Shown here: positions 1 through 5,664 of the stretch, in pieces
Numbering within the stretch: position 1 is the stretch's first letter
Layout: the number at the start of each line of letters is the position of its first letter
Assembly (NCBI GenBank): GCA_002316295.1
Contig: DCDF01000258.1
Span: 1-6,233 of the forward strand
DNA: 6,233 bases
DNA from: Syntrophaceae bacterium UBA1062
GTDB taxonomy: Bacteria > Desulfobacterota > Desulfomonilia > UBA1062
Direction: 5' to 3'
Program-made: the position numbers and the translations under genes
Notes under the pieces: generated by a model
Database searches by the model: none
Seen by the model: the letters and a program-made list of their open reading frames with translations, nothing else
What the model was told of the DNA's origin: nothing

Positions 1-986
1 AGCGAATCCATGATGAGCTGCAATACATGGGGATGCGCCATGTTCAAGCTGTTTCCGGTGCCGGTGTAGTCCGTGTAATAGCGCCTGTCGCTCTCCTCCA
101 GGCGATAATACGCAGTATTGTCGATGCCCTTGAAACAGAGCATGGGGCCCAAATGGTTGCCTTCGGCCGTGTGGTTGTAGACCACGTCCAGGATCACCTC
201 GATTCCTTCATCGTGCAGCACCTTGACCATTTGCTTGAATTCCTGGGCCTGCTGGCCCGCCTGTCCGGTGCTCGAGTATTCGTTGTGGGGGGCGAAGTAT
301 CCGATGGAGCTGTATCCCCAGTAATTTCTCAGGCCTTTCTGGATGAGGTGCTCGTCATGGATGAACTGGTGAATCGGCATGAGCTCAACGGCGGTGATCC
401 CCATATCTTTGAGATACCCAAGAATCGCAGGGTGCGTGAGCGCGGTATACGTGCCCCGGATTCCCTCGGGGACGTCCGGGTGTCGGCAGGTGAACCCCTT
501 GACGTGGATTTCATAGATGATTGTCTCGTGGAGCGGACGCCGTATGGGTCGGTCTTCGGCCCAGTCGAAGTACGGATTCACCACCACCGACCTTGGTGCA
601 AAGGGAGCGCTGTCGCTCATCTCGATATGATCGGCCTCCTTCATGAAACTGTAGGGAAACATTGCCGGATTCCACCGGACCTGTCCTTCGATCGCCCTGG
701 CGTATGGGTCGAGCAGGAGCTTGGCCGGATTGAACCTGAGGCCCGAAAGGGGGTCCCAGGGGCCGTGTATCCGAAACCCGTACCGCTGCCCCGGTCCTGT
801 GCCCGGCAGGTAGATGTGCCAGCAGTAGGCGGTCACCTCGGGAAGATCCAGGCGGGTCTCTTCTCCGGAGTCGTTGAAAAGGCAGAGCTCAACCCTCTCA
901 GCCGTTTCCGAGAAAATGGAGAAGTTCGTTCCGAACCCGTCGAATGTTGCACCCAGAGGATAAGGTTTCCCAGGCCAGATTTCCAC
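1..986 (-). CDS. glgX: Glycogen debranching enzyme GlgX-type (GH13 isoamylase family), N-terminal half, cut by window edge
   Basis: This is the first 328 codons of a GH13 alpha-1,6-glucosidase that removes branches from glycogen or limit dextrin in the cytoplasm. Residues about 9-95 (PLGATFDGFGTNFSIFSE, later YGFRIHGPWDP) match the N-terminal CBM48-like domain. The catalytic barrel begins near YEIHVKGFT (residues 158-166), continues through NYWGYSSIGYFAPHNEY, and shows alpha-amylase conserved region I as DVVYNHTAEG (from residue 267). The visible end, LNMAHPHVLQLIMDS, lies just before the region II segment that carries the nucleophilic Asp, so the catalytic Asp and Glu are outside the window. 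Family members are about 650-720 residues, so roughly half is present. The GTG start is chosen because AAAGGA precedes it by 5 nt and an in-frame TAA lies four codons upstream. The frame is open and consistent throughout. TreX/isoamylase-type debranching enzymes share these motifs, so the exact subfamily is less certain than the family. Confidence 0.93.
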   Translation of the reverse strand, partial: MEIWPGKPYPLGATFDGFGTNFSIFSETAERVELCLFNDSGEETRLDLPEVTAYCWHIYLPGTGPGQRYGFRIHGPWDPLSGLRFNPAKLLLDPYARAIEGQVRWNPAMFPYSFMKEADHIEMSDSAPFAPRSVVVNPYFDWAEDRPIRRPLHETIIYEIHVKGFTCRHPDVPEGIRGTYTALTHPAILGYLKDMGITAVELMPIHQFIHDEHLIQKGLRNYWGYSSIGYFAPHNEYSSTGQAGQQAQEFKQMVKVLHDEGIEVILDVVYNHTAEGNHLGPMLCFKGIDNTAYYRLEESDRRYYTDYTGTGNSLNMAHPHVLQLIMDS

Positions 987-1041
987 AATGTTCCTTTATT
1001 TGGGGCGGCGGGTGACTCAAAGACCACGCGCCATAGAGGTA

Positions 1042-1069
1042 GATATAAAAAGCAATTTTGCTAAATCAA
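1042..1069 (-). promoter_or_regulatory. Candidate sigma70-type promoter of glgX with a palindrome in its spacer
   Basis: Read on the minus strand, TTGATT (1069-1064) and TATATC (1047-1042) are separated by 16 nt, each matching the consensus at 4 of 6 positions. Transcription would start near 1035, giving a leader of about 50 nt before the GTG at 986. The spacer holds the near-palindrome AGCAA-N2-TTGCT (1051-1062), placed where a bound protein would block polymerase. The hexamer matches and spacing are seen directly; promoter activity is inferred. Confidence 0.45.
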
Positions 1070-1207
1070 GCAGCAGCGGCCAGCTCAGGGCTTCTGTGTG
1101 GCCTCTGGATGATGAAGGCCCTCTGTGCCCGGGACCTGAACCGGGTCGGACCGCTCCCGCCGCCTTCTTCCCGGGGATTCGTATTGTCGAGGACGGGCTG
1201 GAAGAGC

Positions 1208-1239
1208 AAAACCGGGTCCTTCCAAGAGGACCCGGTTTT
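1208..1239. terminator. Bidirectional rho-independent terminator
   Basis: AAAACCGGGTCCT (1208-1220) and AGGACCCGGTTTT (1227-1239) form a perfect 13-bp stem with a 6-nt loop (1221-1226). Each strand ends in TTTT, so the hairpin can act both ways, although the T tracts are short and belong to the stem. On the minus strand it lies 46 nt after the stop of the small ORF at 1286-1372 and about 140 nt before the glgX promoter. It most likely ends transcription of the small-gene unit at 1286-1704 and keeps it separate from glgX. Confidence 0.8.
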
Positions 1240-1285
1240 ATTGGGAAAGAGGGAGGGATATGTTGTATGCTGTTTTGCCTACGGG

Positions 1286-1372
1286 TTACAGCTCTGAGAA
1301 CAGCCGTATCCCGTCGGATATGTCAAACGGCGCGCCCAGTCGCCTCGCGGCATCTGATCGATTCTTTGTCAT
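1286..1372 (-). CDS. Possible 28-residue small protein, unrecognised
   Basis: A short reading frame starts at ATG 1372 behind GGAGGT, a strong Shine-Dalgarno sequence that is unusually close to the start (2 nt after GGAGGT). It ends at TAA (1288-1286). The product begins MTKNRSDAARRLGAP and ends RLFSEL; it is mildly basic at the N-terminus and has no membrane segment. The start lies 32 nt after the stop of the 99-residue gene, and the terminator follows 46 nt after its stop, so both would share one transcript. It could be a real small protein, the remnant of a longer gene, or chance. I recognise no family. Confidence 0.35.
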   Translation of the reverse strand: MTKNRSDAARRLGAPFDISDGIRLFSEL

Positions 1373-1404
1373 AGACCTCCAACGAACGACTCCGCCCGGC
1401 CCGA

Positions 1405-1704
1405 TCAGTTGACGGGAGATACCCGCACCATGGCCTTGCTTGGGGCTCTGTAGAGGGTGAAGCTGATTCCATGCTCGGGGCTTATCGCCATTGAGACAAA
1501 GGTGTTTGCAAGCTTCTTCCTCAATACCGTGATGCTCCTGTGAAGATACCAGGTATGGTAATGGCCCGGTATGCCCAGCAGGCGCCTTACTTCGGAAGGG
1601 GGGAGGATAAAGCCCTGGCATTCGCTTCTGATCAGGTCGTTGATGATTTCAGCGGCATATCCGCATCTCTGATCATCCTGCATATCGGTTTTCGCATCGA
1701 ACAT
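1405..1704 (-). CDS. Hypothetical 99-residue protein, possible winged-helix DNA-binding fold
   Basis: I do not recognise a family. The start is supported by a purine-rich ribosome binding site (AAGGGGGG, 7 nt before ATG 1704), and the frame runs 99 codons to TGA. There is no signal peptide or membrane segment. Residues about 20-75 read as a helix (IINDLIRSECQG), then PPSEVRRLLGIP, then a basic segment YLHRSITVLRKKL, followed by a strand-like stretch VSMAISPEHGISFTLYR. This order, with two helices, a basic helix and a beta hairpin, is compatible with a winged helix-turn-helix, but that is a reading of the pattern and not a family match. The gene faces away from the two-component genes across the repeat-rich region, and a 28-codon ORF and a terminator follow it. 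A small autoregulator is one possibility. The coding assignment is more secure than the role. Confidence 0.65.
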   Translation of the reverse strand: MFDAKTDMQDDQRCGYAAEIINDLIRSECQGFILPPSEVRRLLGIPGHYHTWYLHRSITVLRKKLANTFVSMAISPEHGISFTLYRAPSKAMVRVSPVN

Positions 1705-1740
1705 ATGAAAACCCCCCTTTTCCCACGAAGCCCCAAAAAA

Positions 1741-1773
1741 CTCATTGTATTAAAATATAATCATTTCAATGAG
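1741..1773. repeat. Inverted repeat CTCATTG-N19-CAATGAG upstream of the 99-residue gene
   Basis: Perfect 7-bp arms at 1741-1747 and 1767-1773 flank an AT-rich 19-bp centre. The structure lies 37-69 nt upstream of the minus-strand start at 1704, where a promoter is expected. On the minus strand TTGAAA (1769-1764) and TACAAT (1749-1744) overlap the arms, but their spacer is only 14 nt, so this is a weak promoter candidate. An operator at the gene's own promoter is the simplest reading, and it is inferred. Confidence 0.4.
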
Positions 1774-1857
1774 CAAGGTGCATGCCAGAAAATATATGAA
1801 TTAATTTCAATCAACTAAATAACCGGTCTGTAGCAAGTACCGATGTGTAAGAAATAA

Positions 1858-1878
1858 TTTACCCAGATCATAGGTAAA
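1858..1878. repeat. Inverted repeat TTTACC-N9-GGTAAA
   Basis: Perfect 6-bp arms at 1858-1863 and 1873-1878 are separated by 9 bp inside the AT-rich core of the divergent region. The spacing between arm centres (15 bp) is compatible with a dimeric regulator but not diagnostic. Arms this short can arise by chance in AT-rich DNA. Confidence 0.3.
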
Positions 1879-1930
1879 ATATTTCACTGGGCCCGGGTCT
1901 TGATCATGTGTTATCCGGTATCTGCAAAGA

Positions 1931-1962
1931 GCCAATAAAGAACTTGAACTCACGGCCAATAA
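1931..1962 (+). repeat. Direct repeat of GCCAATAA, 24 bp apart
   Basis: GCCAATAA occurs at 1931-1938 and again at 1955-1962. The second copy is also the left half of the palindrome at 1955-1967. The sites lie 215-246 nt upstream of the response regulator start, so they could be binding sites for a regulator, but neither activity nor partner can be read from the sequence. Confidence 0.3.
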
Positions 1963-1967
1963 TTGGC
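1955..1967. repeat. 13-bp palindrome GCCAAT-A-ATTGGC
   Basis: Perfect 6-bp arms flank a single central base. The sequence resembles an operator for a dimeric DNA-binding protein and sits in the divergent region, about 250 nt from the minus-strand gene and 210 nt from the response regulator. The function is inferred from symmetry alone. Confidence 0.35.
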
Positions 1968-2176
1968 AGGATAGCGTGTATTGAAAGAGATGGCCCGCGG
2001 TCAGCCTCATGTGATGCGGTAGGGAGGCTTTTCATGATCACAAGGATTGTGCAGTAGCACCAGGGAAATGCCTGTGACGATAACGGGCTGCATTGCATCA
2101 CTGGCCTGCGGCGGAGTTCGGGCAAGAGGCGCACCGGTTTTGAGCCGTGGTATGAAGAGCAGAGAAGGAGCAGCGA

Positions 2177-2809
2177 ATGGTCAGAGTTCTCATCGCCGAT
2201 GATCACCCGATCGTGAGAACCGGTCTGAGACAGATTCTGGTTGACGAGCCCGATATCGAGGTTGCGGGCGAGGCGCAAAACGGAGGCGAGGTCATCGATT
2301 TTCTCTGGAAGAACGCGTGCGATCTGGTCCTGCTGGATATCGGCATGCCGGGGAGGAGCGGGCTCGAGATCATTTCTGAGATCAGGCAGATCAAACCGAA
2401 TGTCGGGATCCTCATTCTGAGCATCTATCCCGAGGAGCAGTACGCAGTGCGGGCGCTGAGGGCGGGTGCGTCCGGGTATCTCACCAAGGCGAGCGCCCCT
2501 GTCGAGCTCATACAGGCCATACACCGGGTATCCCGGGGCGGAAGATATGTCAGCCAGACGCTGGCCGAGATCCTGGCATCGGAGATCGACCGGCACAGCG
2601 CCAAACAGCCGCATGAAAAGCTCTCGGACCGGGAGTATCAGGTCATGCTCCTTCTGGCTTCGGGCAAGACCGTAACCGAGGTGGCGCAAAATCTGAACCT
2701 GAGTGTGAAGACCATCAGCACCTACCGGTCGAACATCTTGGAAAAGATGAATATGAAGAACAATGCCCAGCTCACCTTCTATGCGGTGGAAAACAACCTC
2801 ATAAAATAA
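2177..2809 (+). CDS. Two-component response regulator, NarL/FixJ family (REC plus LuxR-type HTH)
   Basis: This 210-residue cytoplasmic transcription factor is phosphorylated by a partner kinase and then binds DNA. The receiver domain spans about residues 2-118. It has the acidic pair D8/D9, phosphoacceptor D54 in LVLLDIGMPG, switch Ser S82 and conserved K104 in ASGYLTKAS. A linker leads to a LuxR/GerE-type HTH at about 148-209, with KLSDREYQVMLLLASGKT and the recognition-helix region LSVKTISTYRSNILEKM. Length and layout are standard for the family. GAAGGAG lies 6 nt before the ATG and fixes the start. The 869-residue HisKA_3 kinase follows 104 nt downstream on the same strand, and this kinase class normally pairs with this regulator class, so they are probably cognate. 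Target genes are unknown. No promoter is clear; the repeats upstream at 1858-1967 are candidates for control. Confidence 0.95.
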   Translation: MVRVLIADDHPIVRTGLRQILVDEPDIEVAGEAQNGGEVIDFLWKNACDLVLLDIGMPGRSGLEIISEIRQIKPNVGILILSIYPEEQYAVRALRAGASGYLTKASAPVELIQAIHRVSRGGRYVSQTLAEILASEIDRHSAKQPHEKLSDREYQVMLLLASGKTVTEVAQNLNLSVKTISTYRSNILEKMNMKNNAQLTFYAVENNLIK

Positions 2810-2861
2810 CACCGCCACAAAGGATCGGACCCGCCGGTATCCTGAGGGCAGGCGTCCAAGC

Positions 2862-2890
2862 TTGACAAGGCCGGAGTCGGGCTCTATCCT
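2862..2890 (+). promoter_or_regulatory. Candidate sigma70-type promoter of the histidine kinase gene
   Basis: TTGACA (2862-2867, a full consensus -35) is followed after exactly 17 nt by TATCCT (2885-2890, 4 of 6 consensus positions). Transcription would start near 2897, leaving a leader of only about 17 nt that begins at the AAAGGA ribosome binding site (2898-2903) of the kinase at 2914. No terminator separates the regulator from the kinase, so read-through from the regulator is also possible. Confidence 0.6.
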
Positions 2891-2913
2891 TCTCGGCAAA
2901 GGAAAACCGTCAA

Positions 2914-5523
2914 ATGACAAAGCGGCATCCCATCACCGACCTCCCCGGCATACCCCCCCAGAGCGGGCCTGCCGGAGAGATGCCACAAAAGGACGCGGAC
3001 CTCTACCGCCTCATCTTCGATCAGTTTCCCGATGCAGTTTTCGTGGTCGCCCTGACGGGCGAGATCCTCCAGTGCAATGAGGCGGCTCTTGAGCTGTACG
3101 GATATTCGCGGGAAGAGATGTCCGGTCTCATGCTCAGGGACCTGTTTCCCTCGGAGGTGGCGAAGACCGTCCCCGACCTCATGGATCAAACCGCCACAGG
3201 GGGGATGTTCGTATGGGTCAGCAGCCGCAAGAAATCCGGAACTGTCTTCCCGATTCAGTACTGCAACCAGACGATCACCCATCGTGGGAGCAAATTTGTC
3301 CTTGTCTTTGTCAGAGATGTGAGCGAGCGTTACTGGTGCAAACATTACCTCCACAACTCACTGGCCCCTGAGCGCAGCCCTCAGCCCAAGGGGATTCCCA
3401 TGCTCAGCCTGACCTGGGAAAAAAGAAACGGCGAATTCGTTCTCATCGGGTACGACGCTCAGGCTATCGAGTCGACCAAAGACCGCATCAAGAATTACAT
3501 GGGCCGAACCGCCGGCGAGCTTTACCGCGACAGGGAGGACATTCTCCAGGACCTCCAGCGGTGCTGCCGGGAGCAGGCGATTTTCAGAAAGAAGACCCTC
3601 TACCGGATGTTCAGCACCGGGGATGACCGCATCACGGAAATCACCTATGTCTTCGTCCATCCCAATCTGGCGATCATGCACCTGGAGGATTTCACGGAGC
3701 GGGACACGGCGGTAGCCATGAATCAGAGCCTGGTGAAGAGCTCCCAGGTCGGTCTGTGCATGATCCACGGGGGGAAGTTCCAGTTCGTGAACCCCAAGCT
3801 CCAGGAATATTCGGGGTATGCCGAGGCGGAGCTTCTGGAGATCGACCCGGCATCACTGATCCACCCGGACGATCTCGGTCTGGTGCAGGATTTTTTCCAG
3901 GGGAAAGCGCTTCCCGATACACACCACCAGCCTCTGGAGCTGAGGCTTGTCACCAGGCAGGGCGATGTGAGGTGGGTTGTGGTGACCTTTGCCGTCATCT
4001 CGTACCTGAACGAGCAGGTTCTGCTGATGAACCTCATGGACATCACCGATCTCAAGACCGCGCACAGGAAGCTCGACGAGCTCACCGCCCTGCAGTCTTC
4101 GATTATGGCCGCCATCCCGCATGCGATCATAGGGGTTGAGGGCCAGAAAATCGTATTCGTGAATCATGCAGTGGAGGATATTTTCGGCTGGAAGCCTCAC
4201 GAGCTCATCGGCAACACCATGGAGATCCTGTTCCATGACAGGAGCGAGTACATACGAGAGGGCAGGAAACTCTATGAAGACCTGAAAAGCGGTGTGAGAA
4301 ACATCGTGGAGCTCGTGTACCGTACAAGGGACGGCAGAGATGTCACCTGTCTGACGAGCATATCCCGGATCACGGACGACAGGAAAGACCAGCGCTTCGT
4401 GACCACCCACACCGACATTACCGGGAAAAAGAGGGCCGAGGAGTCTCTCGAGGAAAGCAGGCGAATGCTTGCGACACTCATGGGAAACCTGCCGGGCATG
4501 GCATACCGGTGCAGAAACGACTGGGGCTGGACCATGGAGTTCGTCAGCGAGGGCAGCCTCGCCCTCACCGGCTGCAGTCCTTCCGACCTGATCGAAAGCG
4601 CCAGGGTCTCCTACGGCAACCTGATCCACCCCGAGGACCGGCAGATGGTCTGGAACTCGGTTCAGAACTCCCTGAAAACACGCGAGCACTTCCAGATCAT
4701 GTACCGCATCATCACGCAGGGCAGAAGGGTGAAGTGGGTGTGGGAAAAGGGCCGGGGCATATTCTCCTCCGAGGGCAAGCTCGTCGCCCTCGAGGGCCTC
4801 GTCATCGACATCACCGAGCGCAAGCTCGCCGAAGAGCAGCTGAAACGATCACGCAGGCTGCTGAGCATCCATGCGGAGCACCTGCACACCGTCCTCGAAG
4901 GAGAAAGGGCTGAAATCGCCCGCGAAATCCATGACGAGCTGGGCCAGATTCTCACGGCGCTCAAGATGGATCTCTTCTGGGTGGACAGAAAGCTACCGGG
5001 AAATGTGCCCGAAATCCACCAGAAGATTCATTCCATGACAGAGCATATCGACTCCACTATCAAGACCGTGGAGCGCATCCTTCTCCAGCTGAGGCCCGGC
5101 CTGCTGGAAGACCTTGGGCTCACCCCCGCAATCGAGTGGCTTGCCGAAGAGTTCCAGAGACGTACCGGCATCGTCTGCGAGGCCATCCTGGACCCGAGCT
5201 CCGAGAGGGCTGTCGACGATGAGAAGGTTTCCACCGCGATATTCAGGATATGCCAGGAAGGGCTGACCAACGTGGCCAGGCATTCCCGGGCCACCAGGGT
5301 GGAGATCGTGCTCAGGGTGGGAGAGCCCTTCCTCGAGCTCATTATCAGCGACAATGGGAGGGGCATAACCAGAAAGGATACGCTGAAGCCGGGTTCGTTC
5401 GGCATTCTCGGCATCAAGGAACGGATCCATCTCCTGGGTGGGAAGGTGACCATCGCCGGGAGAAAGGGCAGGGGGACGACAATCCGCATCCGCATCCCCG
5501 TACAGCGGGAAAAGGAGGACTGA
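2914..5523 (+). CDS. Soluble multi-PAS sensor histidine kinase, HisKA_3 (NarL-partner) class
   Basis: This 869-residue kinase autophosphorylates on His and passes the phosphate to a response regulator, most likely the one encoded just upstream. No hydrophobic membrane segment or signal peptide is seen, so it should sense a cytoplasmic signal. Five PAS-like modules can be traced: about 30-140 (ending VRDVSERYW), 165-268 (divergent; FVLIGYDAQAIE, YRDREDILQDLQRC, HLEDFTERD), 275-385 (IHPDDLGLV, MDITDLK), 393-508 (HTDITGKKRAE) and 516-640 (IHPEDRQMV, IDITERKLAE). The HisKA_3 dimerisation helix carries REIHDELGQ with phosphoacceptor H673. The HDxxxQ pattern, with Q678, is typical of kinases that also dephosphorylate their partner. 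The HATPase_c domain shows the N box QEGLTNVARHS (N786), DNGRG (813-817), SFGILGIKERIHLLGG and GRGTTIRIRIP. The start ATG at 2914 follows AAAGGA at a rather long 10-nt spacing. Ligands and cofactors of the PAS modules cannot be read from the sequence. Confidence 0.96.
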   Translation: MTKRHPITDLPGIPPQSGPAGEMPQKDADLYRLIFDQFPDAVFVVALTGEILQCNEAALELYGYSREEMSGLMLRDLFPSEVAKTVPDLMDQTATGGMFVWVSSRKKSGTVFPIQYCNQTITHRGSKFVLVFVRDVSERYWCKHYLHNSLAPERSPQPKGIPMLSLTWEKRNGEFVLIGYDAQAIESTKDRIKNYMGRTAGELYRDREDILQDLQRCCREQAIFRKKTLYRMFSTGDDRITEITYVFVHPNLAIMHLEDFTERDTAVAMNQSLVKSSQVGLCMIHGGKFQFVNPKLQEYSGYAEAELLEIDPASLIHPDDLGLVQDFFQGKALPDTHHQPLELRLVTRQGDVRWVVVTFAVISYLNEQVLLMNLMDITDLKTAHRKLDELTALQSSIMAAIPHAIIGVEGQKIVFVNHAVEDIFGWKPHELIGNTMEILFHDRSEYIREGRKLYEDLKSGVRNIVELVYRTRDGRDVTCLTSISRITDDRKDQRFVTTHTDITGKKRAEESLEESRRMLATLMGNLPGMAYRCRNDWGWTMEFVSEGSLALTGCSPSDLIESARVSYGNLIHPEDRQMVWNSVQNSLKTREHFQIMYRIITQGRRVKWVWEKGRGIFSSEGKLVALEGLVIDITERKLAEEQLKRSRRLLSIHAEHLHTVLEGERAEIAREIHDELGQILTALKMDLFWVDRKLPGNVPEIHQKIHSMTEHIDSTIKTVERILLQLRPGLLEDLGLTPAIEWLAEEFQRRTGIVCEAILDPSSERAVDDEKVSTAIFRICQEGLTNVARHSRATRVEIVLRVGEPFLELIISDNGRGITRKDTLKPGSFGILGIKERIHLLGGKVTIAGRKGRGTTIRIRIPVQREKED

Positions 5524-5608
5524 AAGGATTTTCGCCTCTTCGGCGCCCGGCGGATCGACTGTTTCCGGCGGCGTCACGGCTTTTTTACACAGGGGAACGA
5601 TTTTCTGC

Positions 5609-5637
5609 TACACATATGCCGGCGTTTTTTTTACAAT
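5609..5637 (+). promoter_or_regulatory. Candidate sigma70-type promoter of the ACT/SerB-like gene
   Basis: TACACA (5609-5614) and TACAAT (5632-5637) are separated by 17 nt, matching the -35 and -10 consensus at 4 and 5 of 6 positions. A T8 run (5625-5632) precedes and overlaps the -10. The start point would be near 5644, about 20 nt before the ATG at 5665. It suggests the gene is transcribed independently of the two-component pair. Confidence 0.45.
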
Positions 5638-5664
5638 CCGCGCATTCCATACGAGGAGAGCTTT

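Larger units (their letters stand above)
987..1285. other. Intergenic region upstream of glgX
   Basis: This stretch holds the glgX leader and candidate promoter (to about 1070) and the bidirectional terminator (1208-1239). Between about 1070 and 1207 I see no convincing gene. The short plus-strand ORFs crossing it lack supporting ribosome binding sites, and I recognise no protein family in their translations. Confidence 0.6.
1705..2176. other. Divergent intergenic region, AT-rich core, with inverted and direct repeats
   Basis: This 472-bp gap separates the minus-strand 99-residue gene from the plus-strand response regulator. Positions about 1735-1960 are clearly more AT-rich than the flanking genes. 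Four small repeat structures are listed separately. I could not find a convincing -35/-10 pair for the response regulator, nor a sigma54 GG-N10-GC site. A 67-codon minus-strand ORF (1807-2010) has no ribosome binding site, and its product is not recognisable. Positions 2011-2160 show nothing I can interpret. Confidence 0.6.

Noticed and set aside
27..1064. A 345-codon plus-strand ORF over the glgX region
   Set aside because: It is the antisense shadow of glgX. The minus-strand frame shows a continuous GH13 protein with conserved motifs, while the plus-strand product resembles no family and has no ribosome binding site.
1128..1160. A second hairpin in the GC-rich stretch with CCCGG and CCGGG
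   Set aside because: The arms are only 5 bp, with no T tract, and alternative pairings are equally good; it is weaker than the clear terminator at 1208-1239.
1540..1818. A 92-codon plus-strand ORF overlapping the 99-residue gene
   Set aside because: Most of it is antisense to the better supported minus-strand gene, which has a strong ribosome binding site. The rest runs into AT-rich intergenic DNA.
1962..1980. A sigma54 promoter at TTGGCAGG in the divergent region
   Set aside because: The GG is not followed by GC at the required 10-nt spacing, and the downstream half does not match TTGCA.
1807..2010. A 67-codon minus-strand ORF in the divergent region
   Set aside because: There is no Shine-Dalgarno sequence before its ATG, the product is unrecognisable, and the region contains AT-rich repeat structure more typical of regulatory DNA.
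1904..2920. A 338-codon minus-strand ORF across the response regulator
   Set aside because: It is antisense to a clearly coding REC-LuxR gene. Long antisense frames are expected in GC-rich coding DNA, and no motif is seen in the product.
3853..4689. A 278-codon minus-strand ORF inside the kinase gene
   Set aside because: It is a shadow of the PAS-encoding part of the kinase, with no independent support.
5545..5586. A rho-independent terminator after the kinase gene, ending in the T6 run at 5581-5586
   Set aside because: The GC-rich stretch before the T run forms only an interrupted stem (CGCC-C-GG with CCGGCG) that ends about 10 nt before the Ts, so it is not a credible hairpin-plus-tract.
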